From assembly GCF_012999535.1 (NCBI RefSeq), contig NZ_JABBWV010000004.1:248001-312000 (forward strand): 64,000 nt of DNA, in the 5' to 3' direction. Of the stretch, positions 54,162 through 62,796 are shown piece by piece; position 1 is the stretch's first letter; each line of letters starts with the position of its first letter. The notes below the pieces were generated by a model. That model had not been told where the DNA came from, searched no databases, and worked only from the letters and a program-made list of their open reading frames with translations. Both the position numbers and the translations under genes were made by a program. This DNA comes from Microbispora sp. H11081 (GTDB taxonomy: Bacteria; Actinomycetota; Actinomycetes; Streptosporangiales; Streptosporangiaceae).

Positions 54162-54853
54162 CGACTCGTTCAAGTTCTCTGGCACCTACCGCTCGAGGAG
54201 CTTGCAAGAGTGCTGGCCGACCTGTAACCGCTCAAATCTGCGGCACCAGGCGTTCGCCAACGAATGTCTAGTCCCTTGAGATGCCTGACGTTTCTGTCCT
54301 AGGACATGGACGACAGGTGATGTAGGGAACATGGTCGAACATGCGGGGAGGGTGAGCCTTGTGGTTGCGAATCGGGTGTCGGTGGTCCGTTGCAGGTTTT
54401 CTTACGAATTCAAGCCGCGGCCCTTGCGGGGCGGCGGTGACCCGCCCGCTCTACGCAGCCTCATGACAGCCTGGCCGCAGGCCGGTGTGACTAACAGTAC
54501 GAGCACGACATTGGCCGCCGTGACCAGGCGGACGCGCCGTAGCTGGCCGAGCTCCTTTTGCTGCCCACGCCGGAGACCCCGGCCTCCGGTCTGATCATCT
54601 CGCCAGAAGCCGGGGTTTGGGCTGGAGCCTGATCGCCTTGCCCGCCGTCGATCTAGATAAGCCCAGCAGACCGACTCCTCCGGTCTAAGATCAACCTTAA
54701 GCAATGATCGCCTAATCGCCGAGGAATAGCGCCCATGCTGAGGTACACGCGAGGCCAGCCTTGCCCCTGCATCATTGGCTCACTGCCGCTCTGTGGTGGG
54801 GCGATGGCCTATGCCTGATCGGGTTGGAGCTGTTTGTTGACTATGGGCACGGG
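54162..54853. other. Gene-poor 692-bp junction between transfer module and cargo
   Basis: No convincing gene. Two overlapping open frames (54331-54594 plus, 54402-54704 minus) lack ribosome sites and codon bias; the minus one has a short hydrophobic stretch (VTAANVVLVLLVTPA). Composition is mixed and less GC-rich. It probably marks a cargo-insertion joint with decayed sequence. Confidence 0.5.
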
Positions 54854-57800
54854 CTATGCCGGTGATTGTTCCAGTTCATTGTGAATCATAACCAATGGAG
54901 ACACCACGAACCCTAGCGTCACCAATCGTGTTGCGACATCAGCTGGACTTTTTCCTGTCTTTCCAGCCGCAGCGATTAGTCGGCCGGGCGATATCGGCTG
55001 ATCAGGGGATAGCCAGGGGCGGTGGCCGTCCAGGTTCGTTGAGACGATGATGTCATCCATGGGCTCAGATTTGGTTGCGAGACTAGCAGGGTCTGGTGTG
55101 GTGAACCCGAGCATTTTGAGGCGGGCGGCTACCTGTGCCGGAGTTTGCCCCGTCTCGACAGCGGCAGCGATCACATGCCCAATAGGGACCGGATTATCAA
55201 TGTGCAACCACGGTGAACTTCCGGTTCTGTCTGCGGTGACGATTATGCGATCGTTGGGTTCAATGTTGGTGGGGAGGGTGGCGGGGTCTGGTGTGGTGAA
55301 CCCGAGCTTGTGGAGGCGGGCGGCTACCTGTGCCGGAGTTTGCCCCGTCTCGACAGCGGCAGCAATCACATGCGCGTGCGGGACCGGCTGATCAATGGCC
55401 AGCCACGGTGAGCGGCTGTCCAATGGCGCGCGGACGAAAATGCGATCGCTGGGTTCAATGTTGGTGGGGAGGGTGGCGGGGTCTGGTGTGGTGAACCCGA
55501 GCTTGTGGAGGCGGGCGGTTACCTGTGCCGGAGTTTGCCCCGTCTCGACAGCGGCAGCGATCACATGTCCAATGGGGACCGGATTATCAGCGGCGAGCCA
55601 CGGTTGCTGGCCGTCCAGGTCTGCGGTGACGATTATGTGATCGTTGGGTTCAATGTTGGTGGGGAGGGTGGCGGGGTCTGGTGTGGTGAACCCGAGCTTG
55701 TGGAGGCGGGCGGCTACCTGTGCCGGAGTTTGCCCCGTCCCAAGAGCGGCGGTTGTCACACGGCCAGCTGGTATCGGTTGGTCAGCAGGTAGCCAGGGTC
55801 GATTGCCATCCATGTTAGCGCTGGTGATTATGTGATCGTTGGGTTCAATGTTGGTGGGGAGGGTGGCGGGGTCTGGTGTGGTGAACCCGAGCTTGTGGAG
55901 GCGGGCGGCTACCTGTGCCGGAGTTTGCCCCGTCTCGACAGCGGCAGCGATCACATGTCCAATGGGGACCGGATTATCAGCGGCGAGCCACGGTTGGTGG
56001 CCGTCCAGGTCTGCGGTGATGATGATGCGGTCGCTGGGGTCAGTGCTGGGGGGGAGGCTGGCCGGATCGGGCGTGGAGAACCCAAGCTCTTTCATGCGAG
56101 CGGCCACATCCCTCGGACTCCGCCCCGTCTCTGCAGCAGCAGCCGTTACGCCTGCAGGCGTCACGGGATGATCAGCGGCTAGCCCAGGGGAGGGGCGGTT
56201 CAATTTCATGATGATGATGATGATGCGGTCGCTGGGATCAGTGCTGGTGGGGAGGGTGGCGGGGTCTGGTGTGGTGAACCCAAGCTCTGTGAGGCGAGCG
56301 ACCACCTGCGCAGGGGTTTGGCCGGTTCCCGCAGCGGCAGCGATCACATGCCCAGCGGGGACCGGATCATCAATGGCGAGCCACGGTTGGTGGCCGTCCA
56401 GATGTGCGCTGATGATGGTGCGATCCGTGCGATTAGTGCTGGGGGGGAGGCTGGCCGGATCGGGCGTGGAGAACCCAAGTTCTGTGAGGCGAGCGACTAC
56501 CTGCGCAGGGGTTTGGCCCGTCCCCACAGCAGCAGCGATCACATACCCGAAGGGGACCGGGTCTTCGTCGGACAGCCAAGAATTATTTTGTAGGGCCGTC
56601 GACCTATCGTCCCCACGCCTTCGGCCACTATTCAAAAGAAGGTAATCGGACGGGCGTGCAACCGGAATATGCGAAAGTGATACCACAGACAAGCCAGGGA
56701 TGAGCCCCGACCTGCTCCAGGCCAGTGCCCGCCAGGTGGATATAACATCAGGGATATACGCCGTGCGTCCTCTGTTATACGCTCGCATACCTGACCTGAG
56801 ATGGACGGGGCTGCCTTTGCTTATCCCCCCGAGCAGCAACTTTTTATCCGGGAAGCAGCCAACTATAGTGATGTCGGCTTCCTGTCCAGCTGCGATCCAT
56901 GGCCGACGGCCCACAGTCAGAGCTTGTTCAAAAATGACATCAGCCAGGGCGGGGTCGTAATCGGCCAAATAGAGCAGCCACTCATGGGTGAGTACCTTGG
57001 CTGCCTCCGGTGTCAGTGCAGCGCTCTCCTGGTGAAGTAGTTTTCTTACCCTCTTCTTGTCATAATCGAGCATCTGTTTGCGGTCGACGGTCAATTGTGG
57101 CATAAACGGACCGGTGAGGTTGACGACCGCACCGAATAGTGGCGTTCCTGCCCATAGTCCGTCAGCGAGAATTCCGCCAGAGGAGTCACACCACCAAACC
57201 TCGGGGGTTGTGGTTGCGTCGACGTGCTCGGCACGACGTCGGGCGCCCGCGGCGAGAGGGTCGTCGGACCCGATGGGAGCGATTTCGGACAAACGGCCGG
57301 CCCGCCATGTGTGGCTTCCGCCCGGATCGGTAGCGGTCACCTGATACTCAGGAATCCAAAGAATTCGACGCAGTAGGTCAACGCACGAGACCGGCGTGTC
57401 AGTGTCACGGAGGTGCAGGCGGACTGTGGTGAACGAACGCTCCCCTGAACCGAGATCGCGGACCCGGAACAAGGCGCCCGGCCCTGCGATGTGCACTTCA
57501 AGGACGTTTCGTGGCCGACCCGCTCGGTCGAAGCGGCAGGTGGTCACTGTAATCTCATCGGCCAGCATGAAGTAGCTAAGGACGCCTATGCCGAATCGGC
57601 TATTCGGATGGAGCGTGATTCCCGCTTCCTCCCACTCGGCCTGCTCCTCGATGAACTCGGGAAGGTCAGTGAAGCGGATTCCGGCGTAAGAGAAGATGCT
57701 CACGAGTTCCCGCATCCCCATCCCGACGCCATTGTCGGTGCAGTCGAGATATGGTCTGCCATGCTCGTCAATTCCCTGAGTGAAGACTATCTCGCCAAGC

Positions 57801-59872
57801 CAGGGGGCTGAGCGGGCACCCTTGGACCGCAGGTACTCTCCCCTCGCCTGCCGGTATCGGCAGGCATCGAGCGCGTTCTGGTACAATTCCCGGATTGCCA
57901 GAGCTGGGTCGCCATACAGCTGTGCACCCATTAGTAGTTCTTGGATGCGATCATCGGCAAGTCTGAATCGGAAACCCGACGAGTCATAGGCTCGACTTCC
58001 GCCGGCCAGGGTCACTGCCTGTACCCGGTCCCCCGTTGCATGCGCTGGCATATCTGTCAGGGGTACCAAAGACCCGTTGTCCCCTGCGGCGGTATCGATC
58101 TCGGTGAGTAGCGCATCGATCTGGGCAGCGTGCTCGCGTAGAGCCAGTTCAACCGCAGGATGGTTGCAGCGCGCCTCTAAGATTCTTGTCCGGCCTTGAG
58201 CGATCCATTTCGCCTCTCTGATCGTCGTATGTATGTCAGGAATGTTGACCCCAAAGCTGATCCCAAGGTGATCGACCACTACCTCAGGCAGCCCAGTGGC
58301 ATCGATCGTGAAAAGGTAAGCTGTAGTGAGCAGGTAGGCGAGCAGCTGTTCGCGTACACCCTGCTCGTTCTCCGTCCCGCCAGCAACTTGCCGGATCGGG
58401 CTCAGCGTGGACTTCCGATCTGAACGGGTAAGCAACGCGGTGTCCATCTGCAGAGCGCGGAGCATCTCCAGCACTCGCTCTGGTTCGAATACCTCTCCGG
58501 TGAGTATGTCGAGGTCCCCGCTCCCCGCCACGTTCTCAAAAGCGAGTAGCTCGGAGATGATCTGGCCGGGCTGATAGCAGTCAGGCTGGCGTGCCAGCCA
58601 CCGGTGGAACAACCACCAGCCGATGGCTGAGACGACGGAAGCATCTCCGGCTTCGGAAGCACGCTTAGCGCGGCGAAGCAAGCGCCCGTGGCCAGCCGCG
58701 AAGTTCCTGAATCGCCTGCCTTCGTCGGAACTGTCGCCAACCAAGTCCTGCGGATTTACATGACATCGCCGGGCGGCATGCCGGGCCCAGAACGACTCAT
58801 ACAGGAATGGGAACGCGACCAGTAGCGCTGCCTCCGCCGACGAGAGCTTCAGTTTGTCGGGATTCAGCACCGTCTGCAGCAGCCAGCGGATCTTTGAATT
58901 CATACGGACGGCAAATTGCTGATCCCGCCACGGATCGTCCTTCAGCGTCCTAGCGTCACTTTCCCATTTCGCTGCAAGCTGCTCAACTAAAGCCACGGTA
59001 GCTTCATATAAGCCATCGGCGCCTGGACCGTCGCCCACTTGTTTCCATGCCACGTGATCGCGAGCCTGGATTGCCCAGTTGTCTCGGCGACTCGTGTCCT
59101 GATCGCGCTCTTTTCGAGGGAAAACGACGAAGCCATTAGTGTCCGTCTCGGTCAGGACCCTAATTTGTTGTCTTGGTACCTGAGAGTCTGACGCGAGGCT
59201 GTCGAGCGCATCCTGGAGGGTCGGCTTAAGCTCGGCCAGTGTGCGCGGCCCGCTCTCGTTCTCTGCAATTTCGGTGAGAGAACGGGAGAACAAGCTGAAC
59301 GTGGCCGCTCCCGCTGTGACATAACGTGCTCGTTCCCCTGGGGAACAGGCATAAACGTAGGCGAACCTCCGCGTCCCGGTCCGCTCGACACGGCGTTCTG
59401 ACCAACTCGTAGCGTTTATGGCTCCCATTTCGCGAAGGTCGATGCCTTCACGGCAGGCATCGATAAAAACGAGAACATTACCCGCCCGGCTGTGTTCGAC
59501 GTATCGGCCGAACTCTATTGGTACACACCCGGAGGGGAAGTTGCGTGAACGGGTGAAAGCATCCGAGGGAACTAGATAATCCGTTCCCGAATGATGCACG
59601 CCGTGCCCGCTCAGGTATATAAGCAGAGTCTGCTCAGGGGTTGCATCTTCAATAAAGAATTCAACTGCGCTATTAATCTGGCCTAGTCCGGTTCGATTCA
59701 CATCGTGAACCTCTACGCTGTATCCGACGTCGCGGAGCACTGTCTCCAGTGCGGCCATGTCGCTTACAATAAAGGGGAGGTCTTTGATCGCCCCATCCTC
59801 GTAGAAAGGAACGCCGATCAGCAGCGCGCGAAACGGGCTCGCCCCTAGGGAGCCATCACCGGGCGTGGTCAC
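54854..59872 (-). CDS. Caspase-like peptidase / GHKL (HSP90-like) ATPase / nine-repeat protein
   Basis: 1,672 aa. Residues 15-250 are a C14 caspase-like domain (ALLIGVPFYEDGAIKDLPFI, catalytic His90 in YLSGHGVHH, Cys140 in VFIDACREG), apparently active. Residues 260-620 are helical and not recognised. Residues 640-1000 are a GHKL/HSP90-type ATPase: AIRELYQNALDACRYR (Glu662, Asn666), CTDNGVGMGMRELVSIFSYA, and SRFGIGVLSYFM. Residues 1098-1660 hold nine 65-residue repeats with core GHVIAAAVETGQTPAQVAAR and LGFTTPDPATLPT, probably small helical (wHTH-like) units. The GTG start overlaps the upstream small gene by four bases. Likely an NTP-regulated conflict system; the target and trigger are unknown. 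Confidence 0.85.
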   Translation of the reverse strand: MTTPGDGSLGASPFRALLIGVPFYEDGAIKDLPFIVSDMAALETVLRDVGYSVEVHDVNRTGLGQINSAVEFFIEDATPEQTLLIYLSGHGVHHSGTDYLVPSDAFTRSRNFPSGCVPIEFGRYVEHSRAGNVLVFIDACREGIDLREMGAINATSWSERRVERTGTRRFAYVYACSPGERARYVTAGAATFSLFSRSLTEIAENESGPRTLAELKPTLQDALDSLASDSQVPRQQIRVLTETDTNGFVVFPRKERDQDTSRRDNWAIQARDHVAWKQVGDGPGADGLYEATVALVEQLAAKWESDARTLKDDPWRDQQFAVRMNSKIRWLLQTVLNPDKLKLSSAEAALLVAFPFLYESFWARHAARRCHVNPQDLVGDSSDEGRRFRNFAAGHGRLLRRAKRASEAGDASVVSAIGWWLFHRWLARQPDCYQPGQIISELLAFENVAGSGDLDILTGEVFEPERVLEMLRALQMDTALLTRSDRKSTLSPIRQVAGGTENEQGVREQLLAYLLTTAYLFTIDATGLPEVVVDHLGISFGVNIPDIHTTIREAKWIAQGRTRILEARCNHPAVELALREHAAQIDALLTEIDTAAGDNGSLVPLTDMPAHATGDRVQAVTLAGGSRAYDSSGFRFRLADDRIQELLMGAQLYGDPALAIRELYQNALDACRYRQARGEYLRSKGARSAPWLGEIVFTQGIDEHGRPYLDCTDNGVGMGMRELVSIFSYAGIRFTDLPEFIEEQAEWEEAGITLHPNSRFGIGVLSYFMLADEITVTTCRFDRAGRPRNVLEVHIAGPGALFRVRDLGSGERSFTTVRLHLRDTDTPVSCVDLLRRILWIPEYQVTATDPGGSHTWRAGRLSEIAPIGSDDPLAAGARRRAEHVDATTTPEVWWCDSSGGILADGLWAGTPLFGAVVNLTGPFMPQLTVDRKQMLDYDKKRVRKLLHQESAALTPEAAKVLTHEWLLYLADYDPALADVIFEQALTVGRRPWIAAGQEADITIVGCFPDKKLLLGGISKGSPVHLRSGMRAYNRGRTAYIPDVISTWRALAWSRSGLIPGLSVVSLSHIPVARPSDYLLLNSGRRRGDDRSTALQNNSWLSDEDPVPFGYVIAAAVGTGQTPAQVVARLTELGFSTPDPASLPPSTNRTDRTIISAHLDGHQPWLAIDDPVPAGHVIAAAAGTGQTPAQVVARLTELGFTTPDPATLPTSTDPSDRIIIIIMKLNRPSPGLAADHPVTPAGVTAAAAETGRSPRDVAARMKELGFSTPDPASLPPSTDPSDRIIITADLDGHQPWLAADNPVPIGHVIAAAVETGQTPAQVAARLHKLGFTTPDPATLPTNIEPNDHIITSANMDGNRPWLPADQPIPAGRVTTAALGTGQTPAQVAARLHKLGFTTPDPATLPTNIEPNDHIIVTADLDGQQPWLAADNPVPIGHVIAAAVETGQTPAQVTARLHKLGFTTPDPATLPTNIEPSDRIFVRAPLDSRSPWLAIDQPVPHAHVIAAAVETGQTPAQVAARLHKLGFTTPDPATLPTNIEPNDRIIVTADRTGSSPWLHIDNPVPIGHVIAAAVETGQTPAQVAARLKMLGFTTPDPASLATKSEPMDDIIVSTNLDGHRPWLSPDQPISPGRLIAAAGKTGKSPADVATRLVTLGFVVSPLVMIHNELEQSPA
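54893..56581 (-). repeat. In-frame 195-bp repeat array encoding nine 65-residue units
   Basis: The array makes up the C-terminal third of the caspase/GHKL gene. The same stretch recurs at exact 195-bp steps, for example from 55261, 55456, 55651 and 55846, with near-identical DNA over more than 100 bp. Units at the two ends and the third from the N-terminal side have diverged. Central units look recently amplified, so the unit number may vary between strains. Confidence 0.92.
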
Positions 59873-60207
59873 CGGCCGAACGTCAGCGTGATGGCGCCCT
59901 TACCGGCCGCTTGCGTGCTTACGCCGACAAGAGCGATTCCGCCGCTGGCTGTGACCTCGAAGGTGATTTGCGCCTCCTTCAGCGGCAAACCGCCCTCAGT
60001 TGCTGCGACCTCGTCGAACAACTCCCGCAGAGCGCCTACGGTGCGACGCAGGTTTTCTCGTAACACCGCCACAGGGATGTGCCGTACCGAGAGCGTCGTT
60101 TCGCCCCGACTGAATATCCCCATGTCCCCCTGGGTGCCGTCGCCCTCGGCGTCGTTAACGAGGAACGGGAGGGTCTCGGTAGGTATCTCCGCTGCGGCAT
60201 CAAACAT
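59869..60207 (-). CDS. Small peptidase-co-occurring protein (Pepco/Trypco-like)
   Basis: 112 aa. GDMGIFSRGETTLSVRHIPV, AVLRENLRRTVGALRELFDE, and AQITFEVTASGGIALVGVST then GAITLTFGR, the layout of small actinomycete proteins coded next to caspase- or trypsin-type conflict genes. ATG 60207 has AGCAGG upstream; the frame further upstream is not conserved-looking. The stop overlaps the giant gene's start, so the two are coupled and probably act together. Its role (sensor, inhibitor or substrate) is not known. Confidence 0.7.
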   Translation of the reverse strand: MFDAAAEIPTETLPFLVNDAEGDGTQGDMGIFSRGETTLSVRHIPVAVLRENLRRTVGALRELFDEVAATEGGLPLKEAQITFEVTASGGIALVGVSTQAAGKGAITLTFGR

Positions 60208-60394
60208 GTTCCTGCTCTCAATTTCTGTGGTGCCTAAGGAGGGAAGGCCGATCGTACAGGCCGGGTCGCGCAGCATTCCAGAGTCTGACCGATAACAATT
60301 CTGTTGACCCTATTTATAACCGAAACTCCGTTTTGTGTGGTTCTATCAGATGTTGCGGAGCGAACGTGGCAGGCCCGAGCGTGTCTAACTGGTC
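60208..60394. promoter_or_regulatory. AT-rich divergent promoter region of the caspase operon
   Basis: Between the small cargo gene and the GntR HTH gene, the most AT-rich stretch is 60290-60350. A TATAAA hexamer is present on the minus strand (60318-60313), but no good -35 at 17 bp. TTGACC at 60304-60309 lies on the plus strand. The exact start sites are not resolvable by eye. Confidence 0.4.
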
Positions 60395-60616
60395 GTGGCC
60401 GACCATATGACAGGCCGAATTGAGCGAGGCGACCTCAAGCCGGGACAGCGGCTACCTTCGGAGCTGGATCTCTCCGAGCAGTACGGCGTGGCACGGATGA
60501 CCATCAGGCGCGCCATGAAGGAGTTGCGGGATCGGGGCCTCATCCGCAGCGTCCACGGCAAGGGCACCTACGTGCAGGCGCCGCCGGCCACCGAAGCCGC
60601 TGTCACGGACGAGTGA
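60395..60616 (+). CDS. GntR-type HTH-only protein
   Basis: 73 aa. VADHMTGRIERGDLKPGQRL, PSELDLSEQYGVARMTIRRA and GLIRSVHGKGTYVQAP form a complete GntR winged helix with no ligand domain. An in-frame stop lies just upstream, so it is not an obvious N-terminal loss from a longer frame. It is divergent from the caspase operon across about 190 bp of AT-rich DNA and could repress it; it might instead be a remnant of a larger regulator. Confidence 0.65.
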   Translation: MADHMTGRIERGDLKPGQRLPSELDLSEQYGVARMTIRRAMKELRDRGLIRSVHGKGTYVQAPPATEAAVTDE

Positions 60617-60737
60617 GCCAGGCCGGAAAGGCCGGCAGGACGGGACTGTGCCCCATGCGTGCCCAGGATGACAGCAAGAGGGGCACCAGAGAGCGGTTGC
60701 GCCAGCTCAGAAGGCACGCTGAGGCGTGGTAGCGGGA

Positions 60738-60783
60738 CCCCTTAAAAGGGCTGTGGTGTGGGTTCGAGTCCCACCGGGGGCAC
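60738..60783 (+). repeat. attR, right 46-bp attachment repeat
   Basis: Perfect copy of 42298-42343. It is followed by CATCGCC so that GGGGGCACCA is read, meaning the chromosome before insertion carried an encoded CCA end. Not a second tRNA, because the 5' half is missing. Confidence 0.92.
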
Positions 60784-61166
60784 CATCGCCTTCCAGCATC
60801 CATAAGGCCGTGACCAGCGCAAGCCCGTTCGCCGAGGGCTCCGCCGCGCCAGTGTCCATGGCCGGCGGTTGATCGACTCCGTTGCGTGTCCTGCCCGGTA
60901 CGCCCTGGAAATAAAACGCTCCGAGCGCGCCGAGATGCGTTTCCGAGCCTGTTCTACGTGACCGGCAATGCGCATGGCGTAAACGCGCGGAAGCGCACCT
61001 GACACCGGGTGTCAACTGCAGGGGCCGGCGGTCCGGCCGAGTGGCTCGCGTACCGGCGGTAGGACCGGCCCGCGGGCCGGATCGCCGGTGATCGCGGCGA
61101 TGCTCTCCCGGTAGATCTTCCTGCTCGGGTTTGCCACGGGGAACCCATGCTCGGATACATTTGCGC
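60784..61166. other. Chromosomal spacer right of attR
   Basis: About 380 bp between the attachment repeat and the protease gene. Open frames on the minus strand here lack codon bias. Nothing recognisable except possible promoter sequence close to the protease start. Confidence 0.5.
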
Positions 61167-61937
61167 ATGCGTTTCGTCCTTTTTGTCATGGTTATTGCTG
61201 GTTTGGTGGTTGCGACCGTCGCGCCGGCCTCGGCCATCACCCATGGCACGGTCGATACGGAGCACCCGGAGGTAGGCGCACTGATCGGCGACGCCCCGGA
61301 ACGCGACGGCACCTGGGCGTACTGCACGGGCACGCTCATCTCGCCGACCGTCTTCCTCACGGCCGCCCACTGCGGGCACAAGGGACAGAAGACCGCACGG
61401 GTCTCCTTCGCCGGCCACTACAAGGCCGGAGGCGAGCTCCACGCCGGTCGCTTCGTGCCCGACCCTCGCTACACGGGCAAGAACGAACTCCATGACATGG
61501 CGGTCGTCGTGTTCCCCACCCCCGTACGCGGCATCACGCCGGCCATGCTGCCGTCACTCGGTCTGCTCGACCGGCTCGAGGCCGACGGCGTGCTGAAGAC
61601 CGCGCGCTTCACCCCGGTCGGGTACGGCTCGGTGGAGCCCACGAAGAATCGGCACGAACTGCGGTTCCACTACACGGACACGCGCAGCCGGACGTCCATC
61701 TCCTTCAAGAACCTCCGTGGCAGGTGGCTCGAACTGGCGCCGGACTCGCGCGACGAGGGCGGGACCTGCTACGGCGACTCGGGCGGCCCCAACTATCTGG
61801 GCGGCCCGAGCTCGAAGCTGCTCGTGGCCACGACGATCAGCGGGCTGGACGACGCCTGCCAGTTCGTCAACCTCGACTACCGCCTCGACACGCCGTCGGC
61901 CAGGAAGTTCCTCCGGGACTTCGTCGCGCTTCCCTGA
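61167..61937 (+). CDS. Secreted trypsin-like serine protease (S1)
   Basis: 256 aa. A signal peptide (MRFVLFVMVIAGLVVATVAP, ASA) is followed by the triad: His in FLTAAHCGHK, Asp in ELHDMAVVVF, and Ser in CYGDSGGPN. Cysteine pairs fit disulfides. The Asp/Ser pocket suggests trypsin/chymotrypsin fold; substrate preference is not determined. It is outside the mobile element, so it is not part of the caspase cargo. Confidence 0.87.
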   Translation: MRFVLFVMVIAGLVVATVAPASAITHGTVDTEHPEVGALIGDAPERDGTWAYCTGTLISPTVFLTAAHCGHKGQKTARVSFAGHYKAGGELHAGRFVPDPRYTGKNELHDMAVVVFPTPVRGITPAMLPSLGLLDRLEADGVLKTARFTPVGYGSVEPTKNRHELRFHYTDTRSRTSISFKNLRGRWLELAPDSRDEGGTCYGDSGGPNYLGGPSSKLLVATTISGLDDACQFVNLDYRLDTPSARKFLRDFVALP

Positions 61938-61966
61938 CGCCGCCCGATTGGGGTTATAGACATATG

Positions 61967-61979
61967 CCCCCAGTGGGGG
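61967..61979. promoter_or_regulatory. Palindrome before the RHH/Clp-N gene
   Basis: CCCCC-AGT-GGGGG lies 13 bp before the ATG at 61993, next to a TTATAGACATATG AT-rich stretch. RHH proteins commonly bind such short palindromes, so the encoded protein may repress itself here. The role as a hairpin is also possible. Confidence 0.45.
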
Positions 61980-61992
61980 TACTGATTGATGC

Positions 61993-62796
61993 ATGCCTAA
62001 GATCAATGTCTATCTGCCGGACGATCTCGCGGAGGCGGTCAAGGAGGCGGCCCTGCCGGTGTCCGCCATCTGCCAGCGCGCGCTGGAGCAGGCGGTCCGC
62101 CGGGTGGCGGCCATCAGGGAGAGCGTCCTCGGCGACGTCGAGATCGACGACCCCCGCCTGTCGCACTTCACCGCCAGGACCCGCGCGGTCCTCCGGCTGG
62201 CGCTGGAGCGGGCGAGGACCGAGGGCGCCTCGGGAGTCGGCACCGAGCATCTGCTCGCCGCGATGCTGGCCGAGGGCCGGAACCTCGCCCTGCACGTCCT
62301 GCGCGCCATCGAGATCGAGCCCGCCCTGCTCGAACGCGACCTCGCGAGCCGCCGGTCGTCCGCACCCGCCCCGGCGGCGGGCGCGGAGCCGGCCGGGGAC
62401 GGGGGAGCGCGGGAGGACGGTCCGATCCGGTTCGAGACGACCGCCGCCAACGCGCTCGAACTGACGGTGACCGAGGCGCACGCGCTGGGGCACAACTACA
62501 TCGGCTGCGAGCACCTGCTGCTCGGCCTGGTCGGGGAGCCGGACGGGGTCGCCGGGCAGGTGCTGCGGGCGAGGGGCGCCGAGCCCCGTCTCACGCGGCG
62601 CGCGGTCACCGCGGCGCTCGCCGGTTACGTCCACCTCCGGGCGCAGGGGCAGGAGGCCGCCAAGGACACCACTTCGGACACCATGCGGATCGTGGCGGCG
62701 GCCGTACGGCAGGAGATCGCTCCGCTCCTGCGGCGCGTCGAGCGGCTGGAGCGGCACGCCGGGGTCGGCGCGCCCGCCGAGGACGGCGCCTCGTGA
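61993..62796 (+). CDS. Ribbon-helix-helix protein with Clp N-terminal repeats
   Basis: 267 aa. MPKINVYLPDDLAEAVKEAA is a CopG/Arc-type ribbon-helix-helix start. Two Clp_N (R-domain) motifs follow: GVGTEHLLAAMLAEGRNLAL near residue 80 and IGCEHLLLGLVGEPDGVAGQ near 175. No AAA+ ATPase is present, so this is not a Clp chaperone but may be an adaptor or regulator sensing unfolded substrates. The stop overlaps the GTG of the asparaginase-like gene (GTGA), so they form an operon. Confidence 0.8.
   Translation: MPKINVYLPDDLAEAVKEAALPVSAICQRALEQAVRRVAAIRESVLGDVEIDDPRLSHFTARTRAVLRLALERARTEGASGVGTEHLLAAMLAEGRNLALHVLRAIEIEPALLERDLASRRSSAPAPAAGAEPAGDGGAREDGPIRFETTAANALELTVTEAHALGHNYIGCEHLLLGLVGEPDGVAGQVLRARGAEPRLTRRAVTAALAGYVHLRAQGQEAAKDTTSDTMRIVAAAVRQEIAPLLRRVERLERHAGVGAPAEDGAS

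Larger units (their letters stand above)
42298..60783. mobile_element. Integrated AICE-like element, about 18.4 kb
   Basis: Bounded by a 46-bp perfect direct repeat, the left copy inside a tRNA gene. Reading inward from the tRNA: tyrosine integrase, excisionase, DUF3631 ATPase, prim-pol (replication), iteron-like region, FtsK-like transfer protein, small spread/transfer genes, GntR repressor, NUDIX (Pif-like) protein. This is the known AICE order (pSAM2 type: int, xis, repSA, tra, spd, korSA, pif). Bases about 54.2-60.7 kb are cargo, visibly lower in GC, with a caspase/GHKL protein. All main genes look intact, so the element may be mobile. Confidence 0.9.

Noticed and set aside
54331-54704. 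Small genes in the junction before the caspase gene
   Set aside because: The two frames oppose each other, have no Shine-Dalgarno and no family resemblance.
54893-56581. CRISPR-like array
   Set aside because: Units are 195 bp, in frame with a large protein and have no spacers; they are protein repeats.
60738-60783. A second tRNA gene at the right end of the element
   Set aside because: Only the 3' half (anticodon loop to acceptor) is present; the D arm and 5' acceptor strand are missing, so it is attR.
61167-61937. The trypsin-like protease as a partner of the caspase system
   Set aside because: It has a signal peptide and lies outside the att repeats on the chromosome, so it is not part of the cargo.
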